Assembly (NCBI RefSeq): GCF_004331075.1
Contig: NZ_SJNX01000001.1
Location: 124,001 to 188,000, forward strand
Length of the DNA stretch: 64,000 nucleotides
Source: Acinetobacter brisouioides
Lineage (GTDB): Bacteria > Pseudomonadota > Gammaproteobacteria > Pseudomonadales > Moraxellaceae
Direction: 5' to 3'
Numbering within the stretch: the stretch's first letter is position 1; the number at the start of each line of letters is the position of its first letter. The notes beneath the pieces were generated by a model that searched no databases, was not told the DNA's origin, and was given only the letters and a program-made list of their open reading frames with translations. Shown here piece after piece: positions 42,263 through 53,593 of this stretch. The translations under genes and the position numbers were made by a program.

Positions 42263-43561
42263 TTAAGGGTAACTGACCTGACCATTTTCATATTTCACAG
42301 CAAAATCAATTTTACCACCATTGATCTTGCCATGCGCCATTTGTACCATTTGCGGTAAAGCGCGATCATAATCTTGATCTGACACTCCTGAAGGCATTTT
42401 CCCTGACAAGTTCATCATATTGCGTAAGAATTGTTTATCCATACTGGCATTGGCTTGGAACTGTGTAGACAGAGGTGCTTTGGTACGAAACTCTTGCATA
42501 TCTGCATACTGGTTGGCTATCAGTTTACCTTGTAAATCCGCCGTGAGTTTTGACTGACCCAACTCAATTTGGTTAGCTTTGGACTCATAACTAAAACCAT
42601 GTGCAGCAATTTTGAGCATCTGATGATTTAACTGTTGCTGTTGAGCTTGGCGTGCTTCAAAACTACAGGCTTTATTGTTGCTGTTAGCTAACCGAATAAA
42701 TTCCTGTAATGCCAGCGTATCAAGCCCTGCCAGATTAAAATTCAGTTTAATATTCTTCAGTTTTTTATCATCTATTTGCATCTGCTCAATTGACCAGTTC
42801 GCTTTAACTGAGGTTTCTTTTTCTTGAACATCTGCCTCTGTCGTCAATTGCAATTTGTCCAATTCAACATTCTTTTTAAGTCGTGAGGTCTGATCCAATA
42901 AAATCATTTTCTGGATGGAAAATTCAGTTTTTCCAGAATTCAACTCCTGCCCCAGAAAACCCTGATCTGCCTTGAATCGCATGCTTTGCAAACTCATATA
43001 ATTATTGCCATTTCGCATAGTAAAACCAGGCATTTTTAAATCGGCTTGCGTTAGACGATATTTTCCATTTTCTTTTTTGAGTTTCAGTGTTCCATTGATG
43101 CCATTCCAAACAATCTGGAAATCTTCTTTTTGCTGATCAACTGATGGACTCGTCACTTTCACATTGACTGTACCAAACCAATTCAGATGAGAATCCAGCT
43201 TCATAAAAGATTGATTTTTAAGTAACCACTGATATGTCGCAGCATCTTTTCCTTTTAAGTCAAAGTTGACATCCGACTGGATATGGTAGCCATTCCAAGA
43301 GCGCTTAATATGGTCAACACCTTTAATCACGACAAAATCTTCAGGCTTACATGGGTCTGGAACAATTTTATAAGACCAGTTCGCATCACCTGACCATAAA
43401 CCCATTTTTACTTGGGAATCCTGCTTTTGAATGAGTAGATGTTCTGCAACCTGTTTCTGGTTATAGTAGTCATTTAAACGATGATCCGCATAAAAATTTG
43501 CACCGACAACGCTACTCGCAAAAATGCCGCCGACAGCGACAGCAATAATTTTCTTTTGCAT
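42263..43561 (-). CDS. DUF945 (YdgA-like) protein
   Basis: The 432-aa protein starts with a signal-anchor sequence (KKIIAVAVGGIFASSVVGANFY) and continues as a beta-rich envelope protein with repeated strand patterns. Length and layout match YdgA/YihF-type DUF945 proteins, which are periplasmic or inner-membrane-anchored and of uncertain function. One Cys pair (PDPCKPED and NKACSFEA) might form a disulfide. It is a single gene between terminators. Confidence 0.75.
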   Translation of the reverse strand: MQKKIIAVAVGGIFASSVVGANFYADHRLNDYYNQKQVAEHLLIQKQDSQVKMGLWSGDANWSYKIVPDPCKPEDFVVIKGVDHIKRSWNGYHIQSDVNFDLKGKDAATYQWLLKNQSFMKLDSHLNWFGTVNVKVTSPSVDQQKEDFQIVWNGINGTLKLKKENGKYRLTQADLKMPGFTMRNGNNYMSLQSMRFKADQGFLGQELNSGKTEFSIQKMILLDQTSRLKKNVELDKLQLTTEADVQEKETSVKANWSIEQMQIDDKKLKNIKLNFNLAGLDTLALQEFIRLANSNNKACSFEARQAQQQQLNHQMLKIAAHGFSYESKANQIELGQSKLTADLQGKLIANQYADMQEFRTKAPLSTQFQANASMDKQFLRNMMNLSGKMPSGVSDQDYDRALPQMVQMAHGKINGGKIDFAVKYENGQVSYP

Positions 43562-43692
43562 AAAATAATTTCTCTAAAATGAGTTTAAGTTTTATTTGAT
43601 TATGTTTGTGTGCACAGCATACGATATTTTTATAAAAATACAATTATTATCATTAAAATGCTTATTTCATTCATATTTTATTAAAAACCATA

Positions 43693-43727
43693 AAAAACCT
43701 CATACCCAAATTTTGAGTATGAGGTAA
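43693..43727 (-). terminator. clpB terminator
   Basis: ACCTCATAC and GTATGAGGT form a 9-bp stem; on the minus strand TTTTTT follows. It ends the clpB transcript. Confidence 0.8.
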
Positions 43728-43755
43728 TTTTATATCAGATCAATAGATGCAAATA

Positions 43756-46335
43756 TTAACTGAGTTTCATTTTAGCAAACTGCAATTGCCCATTTTCAGC
43801 ACTAATCACAATGTTATCGCCTGGCAAAAATTCTCCAGATAGAATTTTTTGTGCCAGATTATTTTCAACTTGTTGCTGAATCGCACGTTTCAATGGACGA
43901 GCACCATAAATTGGGTCAAAACCAGCGTCAATCAATGAATCAAAAGCACTGTCTTCAACAGTCAAACTCAAGTCTCTCTCTGCCAAGCGGCTACGCAAAC
44001 GACTCAACTGAATATCTGCAATACCACGAATTTGCACTTTTTTGAGTGAATGGAAAATCACCAACTCATCAATACGGTTAATGAACTCTGGGCGGAAGTG
44101 CTGACTTACTGCATTCATCACGACAGCTCGAATCTCATCGTCTTGAACATGTTCACCAAGTTCACGAACATCTTGTGAACCTAAGTTAGAAGTCATGACA
44201 ATTACGGTGTTTTTAAAATCCACCACTCGACCTTGTGAATCAGTCAAACGTCCATCATCCAATACCTGCAACAAGATGTTAAAGACATCAGGATGGGCTT
44301 TTTCAACCTCATCAAACAGCACTACACTATAAGGTTTGCGACGTACTGCTTCGGTTAATACACCGCCTTCTTCATAACCAACATAACCCGGAGGAGCACC
44401 GACCAAACGACTCACCGAATGTTTCTCCATGAATTCACTCATATCAATTCGAATCATGGCGTCATCACTGTCAAACAGGAAATTGGCCAAAGCTTTGGTC
44501 AACTCGGTTTTACCGACACCTGTTGGCCCCAAGAACAAGAATGAACCATTTGGACGATTCGGATCAGACAACCCGGCACGCGAACGGCGCACTGCATTAG
44601 AAACTGCAACGACAGCTTCATCTTGTCCAACCACGCGGTTATGTAAAAAATCTTCCATATTTAACAGTTTTTCACGTTCACCTTGCAGCATTTTCGAGAC
44701 AGGAATCCCTGTTGCAGCGCTGACAACTTCCGCAATTTCATTTTCAGTGACTTTGTTACGCAACAGTTTTGGCTCTTCCGATTCCTCAACCACTTCATCT
44801 TGCGCCAACTGTTTTTGTAACTCAGGAATCACGCCATATTGCAAGCGACTGGCTTCAGCCAAATCACCATCACGAATGGCTTTTTCCAAAGCAACGCGAG
44901 CCTTATCCAGCTCAACCTGTGCTTTTTTATCACCTTCTGCCAAGGTTTTTTCAGCTTTCCAGACTTCTTCCAGATCATTGTACTCTTTCTGGGCTTCAAT
45001 AATCTGTTTCTCTAAATGTGCAACTTCCGCTTTACTGCCCACATCTTGATCTTTTTTTACGGCTTCAAGCTGCATTTTCAACTGAATCAGGCGACGCTCT
45101 AATTTATCTAATGCTTCAGGCTTAGAATCCAGTTCCATTTTTATACGAGATGCCGCTTCATCAATCAAATCAATGGCTTTATCAGGTAACTGGCGATCCG
45201 TAATATAACGATGTGACATTTTCGCTGCCGCAATAATTGCAGAGTCAAGAATTTTCACACCATGATGCACTTCATAACGCTCTTTTAAACCGCGTAAAAT
45301 AGCAATCGTATCTTCCACACTTGGCTCATCCACCAAGACTTTTTGGAAACGACGCTCTAAAGCAGCATCTTTTTCAATGTATTGGCGGTACTCATCCAGT
45401 GTAGTTGCACCCACACAGCGTAACTCACCACGCGCCAATGCAGGTTTGAGCATATTGCCTGCATCCATTGCACCATCGGTTTTACCTGCACCAACCAAGG
45501 TATGTAATTCATCAATAAATAAGATGACCCGACCTTCTTGTTTTGCCAAATCGTTCAGAACAGCTTTGAGACGCTCCTCAAATTCACCACGGTATTTGGC
45601 CCCTGCCAGTAACGAACCTAAATCCAAAGATAAAACTCTTTTATCTTTAAGGCTTTCAGGAACTTCACCATTAATAATTCGCTGTGCCAAACCTTCAACA
45701 ATCGCGGTTTTACCTACACCTGGTTCACCAATCAGCACTGGGTTATTTTTAGTACGGCGTGACAAGACCTGAATAGTACGACGAATCTCATCATCACGCC
45801 CAATCACAGGGTCCAGCTTGCCTGATGCGGCACGCTCTGTCAGGTCAATGGTATATTTATTTAAAGAGTCACGCTGATCTTCGTGAGTATTGCTCATGAC
45901 TTTTTCATTGCCTCGAATTGATTCGATTACTTTGCGCAATCCTTCAACGGTTACGCCCGTATTATTTAATATGTTTTTTGTTGCGCCAACTTCTGCTAAC
46001 GCCAACAGCACCCAATCTGTTGATAAAAACTCATCCCCTGCTTTTTGCGCATAGCGATCTGCCAAGTTCAGCATTTTGACCGCATCGGGATTAAGATTAA
46101 TTTCTCCTGTTGGATTGGTTAAAGTTGCAGCATCACTTAATGCCTGCTCCAACTTTTGCTTTAACTCTGGTATTCGTGCTCCTGCCTGCTGCAACAAGCT
46201 AAGATTCGAAGCTTCTTTTAACAGCGCGACCAGAATATGAATGTTATCAATTGCAGTGTGATCTTTTCCCATTGCTAAAGACTGTGCATCGGATAAAGTC
46301 TGTTGCAATCGATTGGTGAATTTTTCAAATTGCAT
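43756..46335 (-). CDS. clpB: ClpB disaggregase
   Basis: The 859-aa AAA+ chaperone works with DnaK to rescue aggregated proteins after heat stress. Domains: Clp N domain (residues 1-145), first ATPase with [14 protein letters not shown] near 205, the coiled-coil middle domain (about 400-530), second ATPase with [14 protein letters not shown] near 603 and [12 protein letters not shown], and a C-terminal D2 small domain. Length equals E. coli ClpB (857 aa). A 229-base upstream region presumably holds a heat-shock promoter, which I could not place with confidence. Confidence 0.97.
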   Translation of the reverse strand: MQFEKFTNRLQQTLSDAQSLAMGKDHTAIDNIHILVALLKEASNLSLLQQAGARIPELKQKLEQALSDAATLTNPTGEINLNPDAVKMLNLADRYAQKAGDEFLSTDWVLLALAEVGATKNILNNTGVTVEGLRKVIESIRGNEKVMSNTHEDQRDSLNKYTIDLTERAASGKLDPVIGRDDEIRRTIQVLSRRTKNNPVLIGEPGVGKTAIVEGLAQRIINGEVPESLKDKRVLSLDLGSLLAGAKYRGEFEERLKAVLNDLAKQEGRVILFIDELHTLVGAGKTDGAMDAGNMLKPALARGELRCVGATTLDEYRQYIEKDAALERRFQKVLVDEPSVEDTIAILRGLKERYEVHHGVKILDSAIIAAAKMSHRYITDRQLPDKAIDLIDEAASRIKMELDSKPEALDKLERRLIQLKMQLEAVKKDQDVGSKAEVAHLEKQIIEAQKEYNDLEEVWKAEKTLAEGDKKAQVELDKARVALEKAIRDGDLAEASRLQYGVIPELQKQLAQDEVVEESEEPKLLRNKVTENEIAEVVSAATGIPVSKMLQGEREKLLNMEDFLHNRVVGQDEAVVAVSNAVRRSRAGLSDPNRPNGSFLFLGPTGVGKTELTKALANFLFDSDDAMIRIDMSEFMEKHSVSRLVGAPPGYVGYEEGGVLTEAVRRKPYSVVLFDEVEKAHPDVFNILLQVLDDGRLTDSQGRVVDFKNTVIVMTSNLGSQDVRELGEHVQDDEIRAVVMNAVSQHFRPEFINRIDELVIFHSLKKVQIRGIADIQLSRLRSRLAERDLSLTVEDSAFDSLIDAGFDPIYGARPLKRAIQQQVENNLAQKILSGEFLPGDNIVISAENGQLQFAKMKLS

Positions 46336-46520
46336 TATTGTTATACCTCATCATCAATTTGCTACTTAACTAATACATGGGAACACTTATTTAAATTTCA
46401 AATATTTTTCTATGATTTTTCAAATATTTATAAAAAATCATTATTTATAATTCAGTAATAATATGTGGTTCATTTTGATTTTTTTCAAGTCAAAAAATAA
46501 AAATTTCTGAACAAAAACAA

Positions 46521-46548
46521 AAAAGCCAGTTCATATAAACTGGCTTTT
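46521..46548 (-). terminator. Terminator of the OsmC-like gene
   Basis: AAAAGCCAGTT and AACTGGCTTTT form an 11-bp stem, and T-rich DNA follows on the minus strand. Confidence 0.8.
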
Positions 46549-46564
46549 CTTTACAAGGCATATT

Positions 46565-46987
46565 TTATGCTACTTCGACAATTTCAAAGTCATGGGTAAT
46601 TTCTACTCCACCACTAGAAAGCATCTTACTTGCAGAACAGTATTTTTCTGCTGATAATTCAACCGCTTTTGCGACCTGCTTTTCTTTCAATGCAGTACCC
46701 GTGACTACAAAGTGTAAATGAATTTTGGTAAAGACTGCAGGAACTTCGTCAGCGCGCTCTGCTTGTAACTGACATTCGACGTTACTAATTTCCTGACGGG
46801 CTTTTTTTAAAATGGTTACAATATCAAATGATGCGCAGCCACCAAGTCCCATCAGAATCAATTCCATAGGGCGTGGGCCTCGGTTTTCACCGCCATATGC
46901 AGGTGATCCATCCATTATCACACTATGACCACTCTCAGACTTTGCTTCAAATGCAACATTCTCGAGCCATTGAACCGTTGATCGCAT
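46565..46987 (-). CDS. OsmC/YhfA-family protein
   Basis: The 140-aa protein has the OsmC fold pattern: an early beta-rich part with GHSVIMDGSPAYGGENRGPRPMELILMGLGGCASFD (the GGC cysteine near residue 52) and a later AVELSAEKYCSASKML with the second conserved cysteine. Classic OsmC/Ohr proteins use such a cysteine pair to reduce organic peroxides; YhfA-type members are less well defined. It is divergent from crp, the same neighbourhood as yhfA-crp in E. coli. Confidence 0.88.
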   Translation of the reverse strand: MRSTVQWLENVAFEAKSESGHSVIMDGSPAYGGENRGPRPMELILMGLGGCASFDIVTILKKARQEISNVECQLQAERADEVPAVFTKIHLHFVVTGTALKEKQVAKAVELSAEKYCSASKMLSSGGVEITHDFEIVEVA

Positions 46988-47124
46988 TGCAACTACCTAA
47001 AAAAAAATATAGATTACTGTGTGCTAGTACACTAACACAATTTATTTCAAGAAGGAATTTAACCGCATATATTAACAGAAACCCCAAAGCTATCTTTTTA
47101 CTTCATTTTGTGGAACAAGAAAAC

Positions 47125-47832
47125 ATGTCGGCTAATCTCTTTCCATTCGCGAACGATGCATTATCTCCCAACCATTTACCAGAATCGGTCAAGGCTTTAT
47201 TAAAACGCGCATATATTAATCGCTATCCTAAACGCACAAGTATCATCGAAGTGGGTAGCGAATCAAAATCTCTATATTTAATACTAAAAGGTTCTGTTTC
47301 TATTTTACTCAAAGAAGATGATGACCGCGAAGATGACCGCGAAATTGTCGTGGCTTATTTAAATGCAGGTGATTTTTTTGGTGAAATGGGACTATTTGAA
47401 GCTGAGCCGCTACGCACAGCTGAAGTCCGTACTCGCGAAGTATGTGAAATTGCAGAAATCTCTTATGAAAACTTTATTGAACTCAGCAAGCAATATCCTG
47501 ACTTAAACTATACCATTTTTGCCCAGTTGGCACGCCGCCTCAAAAACACCACCCGCAAAATGACTGACCTTGCATTTATTGATGTGACAGGCCGTATTGC
47601 ACGCTGTTTGATCGAACTTGCTAATCAGCCAGAAGCTATGCTGTTACCAAATGGTCGCCAGATTCGCATTACCCGCCAGGAAATCGGGCGTATTGTGGGT
47701 TGCTCACGCGAAATGGTTGGGCGCGTCCTTAAATCGCTTGAAGATCAAGGTATGATTGAAACAGAAGGCAAGGCAATCCTCATTTACGATAGTGCACTAG
47801 AAAACTCTGAAGATTCCAACCATTCTGTATAA
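47125..47832 (+). CDS. crp: CRP/Vfr-type cyclic nucleotide-responsive regulator
   Basis: The 235-aa regulator starts at MSANLFPF (47125). It has a cNMP-binding beta-roll (about residues 35-145) with GDFFGEMGLFEAEPLRTAEVRT containing the Glu and Arg that contact the phosphate and ribose, a long dimer helix, and a C-terminal helix-turn-helix TRQEIGRIVGCSREMVGRVLK. It is the Crp/Vfr type. The reading frame stays open 84 codons upstream, but that part is shared with the divergent gene's coding strand and is not expected to be translated. Confidence 0.93.
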   Translation: MSANLFPFANDALSPNHLPESVKALLKRAYINRYPKRTSIIEVGSESKSLYLILKGSVSILLKEDDDREDDREIVVAYLNAGDFFGEMGLFEAEPLRTAEVRTREVCEIAEISYENFIELSKQYPDLNYTIFAQLARRLKNTTRKMTDLAFIDVTGRIARCLIELANQPEAMLLPNGRQIRITRQEIGRIVGCSREMVGRVLKSLEDQGMIETEGKAILIYDSALENSEDSNHSV

Positions 47833-47846
47833 AGAATTGATCAGTC

Positions 47847-47875
47847 AAAGCAAATCTTCGGATTTGCTTTTTTAT
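47847..47875 (+). terminator. crp terminator
   Basis: AAAGCAAATC, TTCG and GATTTGCTTT form a tetraloop hairpin, followed by TTTTA. Confidence 0.85.
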
Positions 47876-47907
47876 TGAGCCAAATAATCACAACTAGAGG
47901 TGCTTTC

Positions 47908-48960
47908 ATGAAATTCAATCCGCTTGCCCATACAGGTATCCAGCTGCCTGAAATTTGTTTAGGTACAATGACCTTTGGTGAACAAAATACACAGGCAGAA
48001 GCTTTTGACCAGCTTAACTATGCGCTGGATCAGGGGTTGTATTTTTGGGACACTGCAGAAATGTATCCGGTCCCTCCCAAAGCAGAAACACAGGGTGCAA
48101 CTGAGCAAATTATTGGCAACTGGATTCAACAACATGGACAGCGTAATCAACTATTTCTTGCATCTAAAATTGCTGGACCAAGTTTTGGTGGTAGTGCAAT
48201 CCGCCAAGGCTTAACTCGTTTTAATCATCAGCATATTCAACAAGCACTTGATGGTTCACTTCAACGCCTGCAAACCGATTATATTGATTTATATCAGCTA
48301 CACTGGCCAGAACGTCATACCAATTTCTTTGGCCACTTAGGCTTTGGCAATCAGCTCGCTGCCAAACATGAGCATGACCTAACCGCTTTGGAAGAAACGC
48401 TGGATGCTCTGCACCAGGAAATTCAAAAAGGTCGGATCCGTTTTATTGGTCTATCCAATGAAACGCCTTGGGGAACTATGAAGTTTTTGCATCTGGCAGA
48501 AAAAATGAACCTGAGCAAATTTGTGACTGTGCAAAACCCTTACAGTTTATTAAACCGTAGCTATGAAGTCGGTATGTCTGAAATTGCTAAATATGAAGGT
48601 ATTGGTTTACTGGCGTATTCCCCTCTCGCGTTTGGTATGCTGACAGGTAAGTATCGTCATGGCTCACAACCTGCCAACGGACGAATTACCTTATTTTCAC
48701 GGTTTAGCCGTTACACCAACCCTGAATGTGAATGGGCAACAGAACAATATGCACAGCTTGCTGAAAAACATAGTTTAACACTAACGCAACTTGCTCTTGC
48801 CTTTATAAAACAGCAATTTTTTGTGACCAGTACCATTATAGGTGCAACTTCAATGTCACAGCTCAAAGAAAATATTGCTGCATTTGATATTGAATTGAAT
48901 GAAGAAATTTTACAAGAAATCGAAGCCATACATAAACAGCAACCCAACCCTGCCCCATAA
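47908..48960 (+). CDS. Tas-like NADPH-dependent aldo/keto reductase
   Basis: The 350-aa TIM-barrel reductase starts at the ATG at 47908, which has AGAGG upstream. It has the aldo/keto reductase signatures: DTAEMY with the catalytic tyrosine near residue 50, a lysine in FLASKIAGP, DYIDLYQLHWPER and the C-terminal cofactor part TSTIIGATSMSQLKENI. Length and PPKAETQGATEQIIG match E. coli Tas. The physiological substrate is not known. Confidence 0.9.
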   Translation: MKFNPLAHTGIQLPEICLGTMTFGEQNTQAEAFDQLNYALDQGLYFWDTAEMYPVPPKAETQGATEQIIGNWIQQHGQRNQLFLASKIAGPSFGGSAIRQGLTRFNHQHIQQALDGSLQRLQTDYIDLYQLHWPERHTNFFGHLGFGNQLAAKHEHDLTALEETLDALHQEIQKGRIRFIGLSNETPWGTMKFLHLAEKMNLSKFVTVQNPYSLLNRSYEVGMSEIAKYEGIGLLAYSPLAFGMLTGKYRHGSQPANGRITLFSRFSRYTNPECEWATEQYAQLAEKHSLTLTQLALAFIKQQFFVTSTIIGATSMSQLKENIAAFDIELNEEILQEIEAIHKQQPNPAP

Positions 48961-48962
48961 AC

Positions 48963-48991
48963 AAAAAAGGATGCAACAGCATCCTTTTTTA
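48963..48991. terminator. Terminator between convergent genes
   Basis: AAAAAAGGATGC and GCATCCTTTTTT pair around AACA, usable in both directions. Confidence 0.85.
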
Positions 48992-49007
48992 ATGTCAGGA
49001 CTGACGT

Positions 49008-49787
49008 TTATTTACGGCTATTATATATTGCCATGGCTGCTGGCAAGTTCCTACGCATTGCATCAATACGCTGTGAATTTGAAGGGTGTGTTGACAAAAA
49101 TGCTGGGCCGCCCGCACCTTCAAGTTTATTCATTTTTTCCCACAGGCTAAGTGCCGCTTGCGGATTATAACCCGCTTTTGCCATTAACATTAAACCACCA
49201 TAGTCAGCACGACTTTCCAGACTACGCGAGTATGGCAAACCGACACCAACCTGACTACCCAAGTCTAAAGCTGCTGAGCCTAAGCCACCTGCCGCATCAC
49301 CAACATAAGACTTGCCTACACTGACCGCCAAATTGGTCAATGCTTGTGCACCTAATTTGTTTTTTGAATGTTCTTCCAAGGCATGCGTCATTTCATGCCC
49401 CATCACCGCAGCAATTTCAGCATCAGTTAAATTAAGCTTGTTGACAATTCCTGTATAAAATACCACTTTGCCACCTGGGGCAACATAAGCATTGACTTCA
49501 TCTGATTTTAAAACTGCAAGTTGCCATTGGAATGCTTGCCCAGTCTGGTTTGCCTGATCCGCATAAGGCTGCATCCGTGACAGCACGGCATTAATACGTC
49601 TGTAGGTACTCGATGATGTATCAAGCTGTCCTTTTTGCTGTGCATCTTGCTTCATCTTTGTAAAGCTGCTTGCTGCACTGGCATTTAAAGTTGCGGAGTC
49701 CGCACCAGCCATATCTGCAATTGTTGTACATCCTGTCATACTGACAGCAGTGGCCAATCCTAAGCTCAAAATGAGTTTTTTGTTCAT
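49008..49787 (-). CDS. M48-family lipoprotein metalloprotease (LoiP/YggG-like)
   Basis: The 259-aa protein has a lipoprotein signal (MNKKLILSLGLATAVSMTGC, lipobox MTGC) and a gluzincin-type zinc motif HEMTH (about residue 131) with the third ligand Glu in the RSLESRADYGGLML helix. Such proteases act at the outer membrane in protein quality control. No partner gene is adjacent. Confidence 0.9.
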   Translation of the reverse strand: MNKKLILSLGLATAVSMTGCTTIADMAGADSATLNASAASSFTKMKQDAQQKGQLDTSSSTYRRINAVLSRMQPYADQANQTGQAFQWQLAVLKSDEVNAYVAPGGKVVFYTGIVNKLNLTDAEIAAVMGHEMTHALEEHSKNKLGAQALTNLAVSVGKSYVGDAAGGLGSAALDLGSQVGVGLPYSRSLESRADYGGLMLMAKAGYNPQAALSLWEKMNKLEGAGGPAFLSTHPSNSQRIDAMRRNLPAAMAIYNSRK

Positions 49788-49863
49788 TATTTCAGAAACT
49801 CCAAATTTAAATGTATATTCAAATAATTAAACCTCTTTCTAATACTTTAAGCCTGTTTATTTT

Positions 49864-49940
49864 TCTCAATCGGCAAAATTGAAATATATTTCAATACAGC
49901 GCAAGAGGAATAAAATGGAGTGATGAAAGAGGTTAATTGA
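49864..49940. repeat. Intergenic repeat, copy 1
   Basis: GCAAAATTGAAATATATTTC (start of the shared unit), then a GCAAGAGGAAT-like stretch and AAATGGA, closely match 53,204-53,270. The centre ATTGAAATA/TATTTCAAT is a perfect palindrome. See the finding on this pair. Confidence 0.65.
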
Positions 49941-50021
49941 ATATTTTTTATTATAAAATATAAAATTAGAATCAAACGCTGAATTTAAACAATAAAATAT
50001 TATATTTATGTAATGCTGATA

Positions 50022-50333
50022 TTATTTAAACATGAACAATAACCAGAAAATAAGACAGCCTACATTTAAAGCAAAATAAATATTTGATACAGGTTTGATC
50101 TTTTCTTCAAGCTCTAGACTATGCCGCTTAATTAATAGAAATGTGTTTTGAATCAGCACAATAGGCACAAAGACACAGACCAGTACCACGCTCAGCCCAA
50201 CAAATGCAGACATTAACACATGCGGATCTTGAGTTTGTTGAGATGCGACCAGCATGGCAAGCGTTGGCGCACCACCTAAGGCAAAGAGAAAAGAATAGAA
50301 AATTACTTTTGAAATATTGGGCTGTAACTGCAT
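50022..50333 (-). CDS. Hypothetical membrane protein with three predicted helices
   Basis: The 103-aa protein has three hydrophobic segments (about residues 9-30, 42-66 and 85-101) with a charged loop (KRHSLELEEKIK). I recognise no family. It stands between an M48 protease gene and purA with a 234-base non-coding gap after its stop that holds a dispersed repeat. Confidence 0.6.
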   Translation of the reverse strand: MQLQPNISKVIFYSFLFALGGAPTLAMLVASQQTQDPHVLMSAFVGLSVVLVCVFVPIVLIQNTFLLIKRHSLELEEKIKPVSNIYFALNVGCLIFWLLFMFK

Positions 50334-50430
50334 TGGCTTCCCTATCCAATTAATATCATTTTATTGGAGTTGTAATCATAAATATTTAAACAATAAAGTG
50401 AACTTTAGTCGAACCAAAGATGCACCGTAT

Positions 50431-50461
50431 AAAAAACCGCGATACAAAATCGCGGTTTTTT
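50431..50461 (-). terminator. purA terminator
   Basis: AAAAAACCGCGAT and ATCGCGGTTTTTT form a 13-bp stem. It ends the hisZ-purA transcript. Confidence 0.88.
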
Positions 50462-50478
50462 AAATTTATAACATCTTA

Positions 50479-51813
<1,335 letters not shown>

Positions 51814-51868
51814 TCATGCTGTTAAAATTGAAAACTTAATCAAGTGACATGAACACCTGATTCAGCGC

Positions 51869-53035
51869 TTAAATTTTCTCGATTGTCCACTCGCCTGCAA
51901 CTTGCACCAACTGATGTGTTGCGTATGGCACAGAGTTTAAATCATCATTACCCAACAATTGAATTACACTTAAACCTTGCGCTCGTGCCTGTTCAATTGC
52001 TTTCATCAGATCTGCATCAATCCCTTTAGGTGCAACCACAGTGCTGACTTGTTTGAACTGACCCGCACATAGTGCATATAAGTCACAGCTAAAGCCTGTT
52101 GCAGGACGGGCGCGCCCGAAATGCTCACCAATACCATCATAACGCCCACCTTGTGCCAGTGGTGCTGCACGGTTTGGCGCATAAACTGCATACATCAAAC
52201 CTGTGTGATAGTGATAAGAGCGTAATTCAACGACATCTATACCAATATCTAAATTTTTCCAACGTGCACGAATTTGTGCATGCGTGGTAATAACAGCTTC
52301 TAAAGCTTGTCTAAATGCTGCATCCGTCAAAACTGCAGGGCTTAGATTGGCTTGCAGAGCATCTAAATCACTTGAATAACGTCCAAGTGCATAGAAATCT
52401 GAACCTAAATTTATTGACTGGGTAAACTCAGCCAGTTCAGGCAAGGCTTTGCGCTGATAAAGATCAGAAAGCTGGTGTTCTGTTTCTTTATTTAAACCTG
52501 CCAGCTTGACGAGACTACGGAATAATCCGACATGCCCTAAATCTAGATGGACACCGTCAATCAGATCTGCTGTTGCCAATAGATTCAACATGACATCGAC
52601 CATTTCTACATCAGCATCGATACTGTCATGTCCAAATAATTCCGCACCAATCTGCAATGGTGCACGTGAGGTATTAAACCCTTGTGGTTTCGTATGTAAT
52701 ACCGTACCCGCATAACAATAACGTGCTATGCCTTGAACAGGACGTACATGCGCATCGATACGTGCCACTTGCGGTGTCATATCGGCACGAACACCGAGTA
52801 ATCGACCTGAAAGTTGGTCAATTACTTTAAACGTGGCTAGGTCTAAATCTTGATTCGATTCGGAAAGAGAAGATAAAGATTCGATGTATTCGATAAATGG
52901 CGTGTACACCAACTGATAACCTCGCGATGCAAGGAAATCTAACGCTTTGCGGCGCAATGTTTCTACGACTTGCGCTTGTTCCGGTAATACATCAGCTACA
53001 CCATCAGGTAATAACCATGTCTCTGAAATGGGCAT
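51869..53035 (-). CDS. hisZ: ATP phosphoribosyltransferase regulatory subunit
   Basis: The 388-aa protein resembles a class II histidyl-tRNA synthetase core without the tRNA-binding part: LPDGVADVLPEQAQVVETLRR at the N-terminus, RVRADMTPQVAR-type motif 2 (GVRADMTPQVARIDAH), and GGRYDGIGEHFGR late. HisZ pairs with the short HisG and confers histidine feedback regulation; hisG must lie elsewhere. It precedes purA in the usual Acinetobacter/Pseudomonas order. Confidence 0.93.
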   Translation of the reverse strand: MPISETWLLPDGVADVLPEQAQVVETLRRKALDFLASRGYQLVYTPFIEYIESLSSLSESNQDLDLATFKVIDQLSGRLLGVRADMTPQVARIDAHVRPVQGIARYCYAGTVLHTKPQGFNTSRAPLQIGAELFGHDSIDADVEMVDVMLNLLATADLIDGVHLDLGHVGLFRSLVKLAGLNKETEHQLSDLYQRKALPELAEFTQSINLGSDFYALGRYSSDLDALQANLSPAVLTDAAFRQALEAVITTHAQIRARWKNLDIGIDVVELRSYHYHTGLMYAVYAPNRAAPLAQGGRYDGIGEHFGRARPATGFSCDLYALCAGQFKQVSTVVAPKGIDADLMKAIEQARAQGLSVIQLLGNDDLNSVPYATHQLVQVAGEWTIEKI

Positions 53036-53203
53036 GTTGTAAACCTAAATTTTTGCCTGCGCGGAAGTAATCCGCATAAAAAAATCGGGAACACACCCGA
53101 TTTCTCATAGTTTAGCACGTAAGATTAGGACATGCACTGAGATTTTCATATTTTATTAGACCCCTTTCATGAGAGTTTATACCCTCTTTATTTTTTCCCC
53201 TGA

Positions 53204-53270
53204 GCAAAATTGAAATATATTTCAATGTAGTGCAAGAGAAATGAAATGGAATTATGAAAGAAGTGTTTGC
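53204..53270. repeat. Intergenic repeat, copy 2
   Basis: This matches 49,864-49,940 with scattered differences, including the palindrome ATTGAAATA/TATTTCAAT and the GCAAGAG element. Both copies lie in non-coding DNA. Confidence 0.65.
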
Positions 53271-53334
53271 ATCATATCGCATCATTCAGATAGTTCTCTA
53301 TGCTTTCAATTTTTACAAAAATTTGAAAAATCGA

Positions 53335-53499
53335 TCAATTATGCATGCCATTTATATATCTTGAATCGTAACAACACGCCCAAAATAGTGTTGTAATAGC
53401 AGCGGCTACTATCAGGTCGTCATATTCGGCAGCTACACGCATGGATTGCATAAACACACATGCGTCATCATCAGCTATTTGACACCAAGTTTTCGCCAT
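53335..53499 (-). CDS. Candidate small ORF (54 aa)
   Basis: A 54-codon frame begins MAKTWCQIADDDACVF and includes a hydrophobic stretch (LIVAAAITTLFWACC). A GGAA lies about 4-7 bases before the ATG. It has four cysteines and no recognised family. It might be a real short gene in the hisZ-lrp gap, a degraded fragment or chance. Confidence 0.2.
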   Translation of the reverse strand: MAKTWCQIADDDACVFMQSMRVAAEYDDLIVAAAITTLFWACCYDSRYINGMHN

Positions 53500-53593
53500 T
53501 TGATTCCGCAACTATAACGATGAAACACTCAACAATTGTCTGGCTGTGGACGATATACCTTCGACAGTGTGGTCAACTCCATAGAAAAATAAA

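Larger units (their letters stand above)
53036..53593. other. Long intergenic region between hisZ and the Lrp-type gene
   Basis: This 558-base region carries the hisZ upstream region, the second copy of a dispersed repeat (53,204-53,270) and a possible small frame on the minus strand (53335-53499). No conserved RNA is recognised. Its base composition beyond 53,340 is less AT-rich than the preceding part. Confidence 0.5.

Noticed and set aside
44429..45772. Plus-strand frames of 131-206 codons inside clpB
   Set aside because: Shadows of clpB codon usage on the opposite strand; serine- and arginine-rich with no domain.
46873..47124. N-terminal extension of Crp by 84 codons
   Set aside because: The extension overlaps the divergent OsmC-like gene on the other strand and has no family similarity; the normal start MSANLF fits the known length.
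53335..53499. Confident call of a 54-aa gene in the hisZ-lrp gap
   Set aside because: The frame is short, with only a weak ribosome site and no family; it is kept as a low-confidence candidate only.
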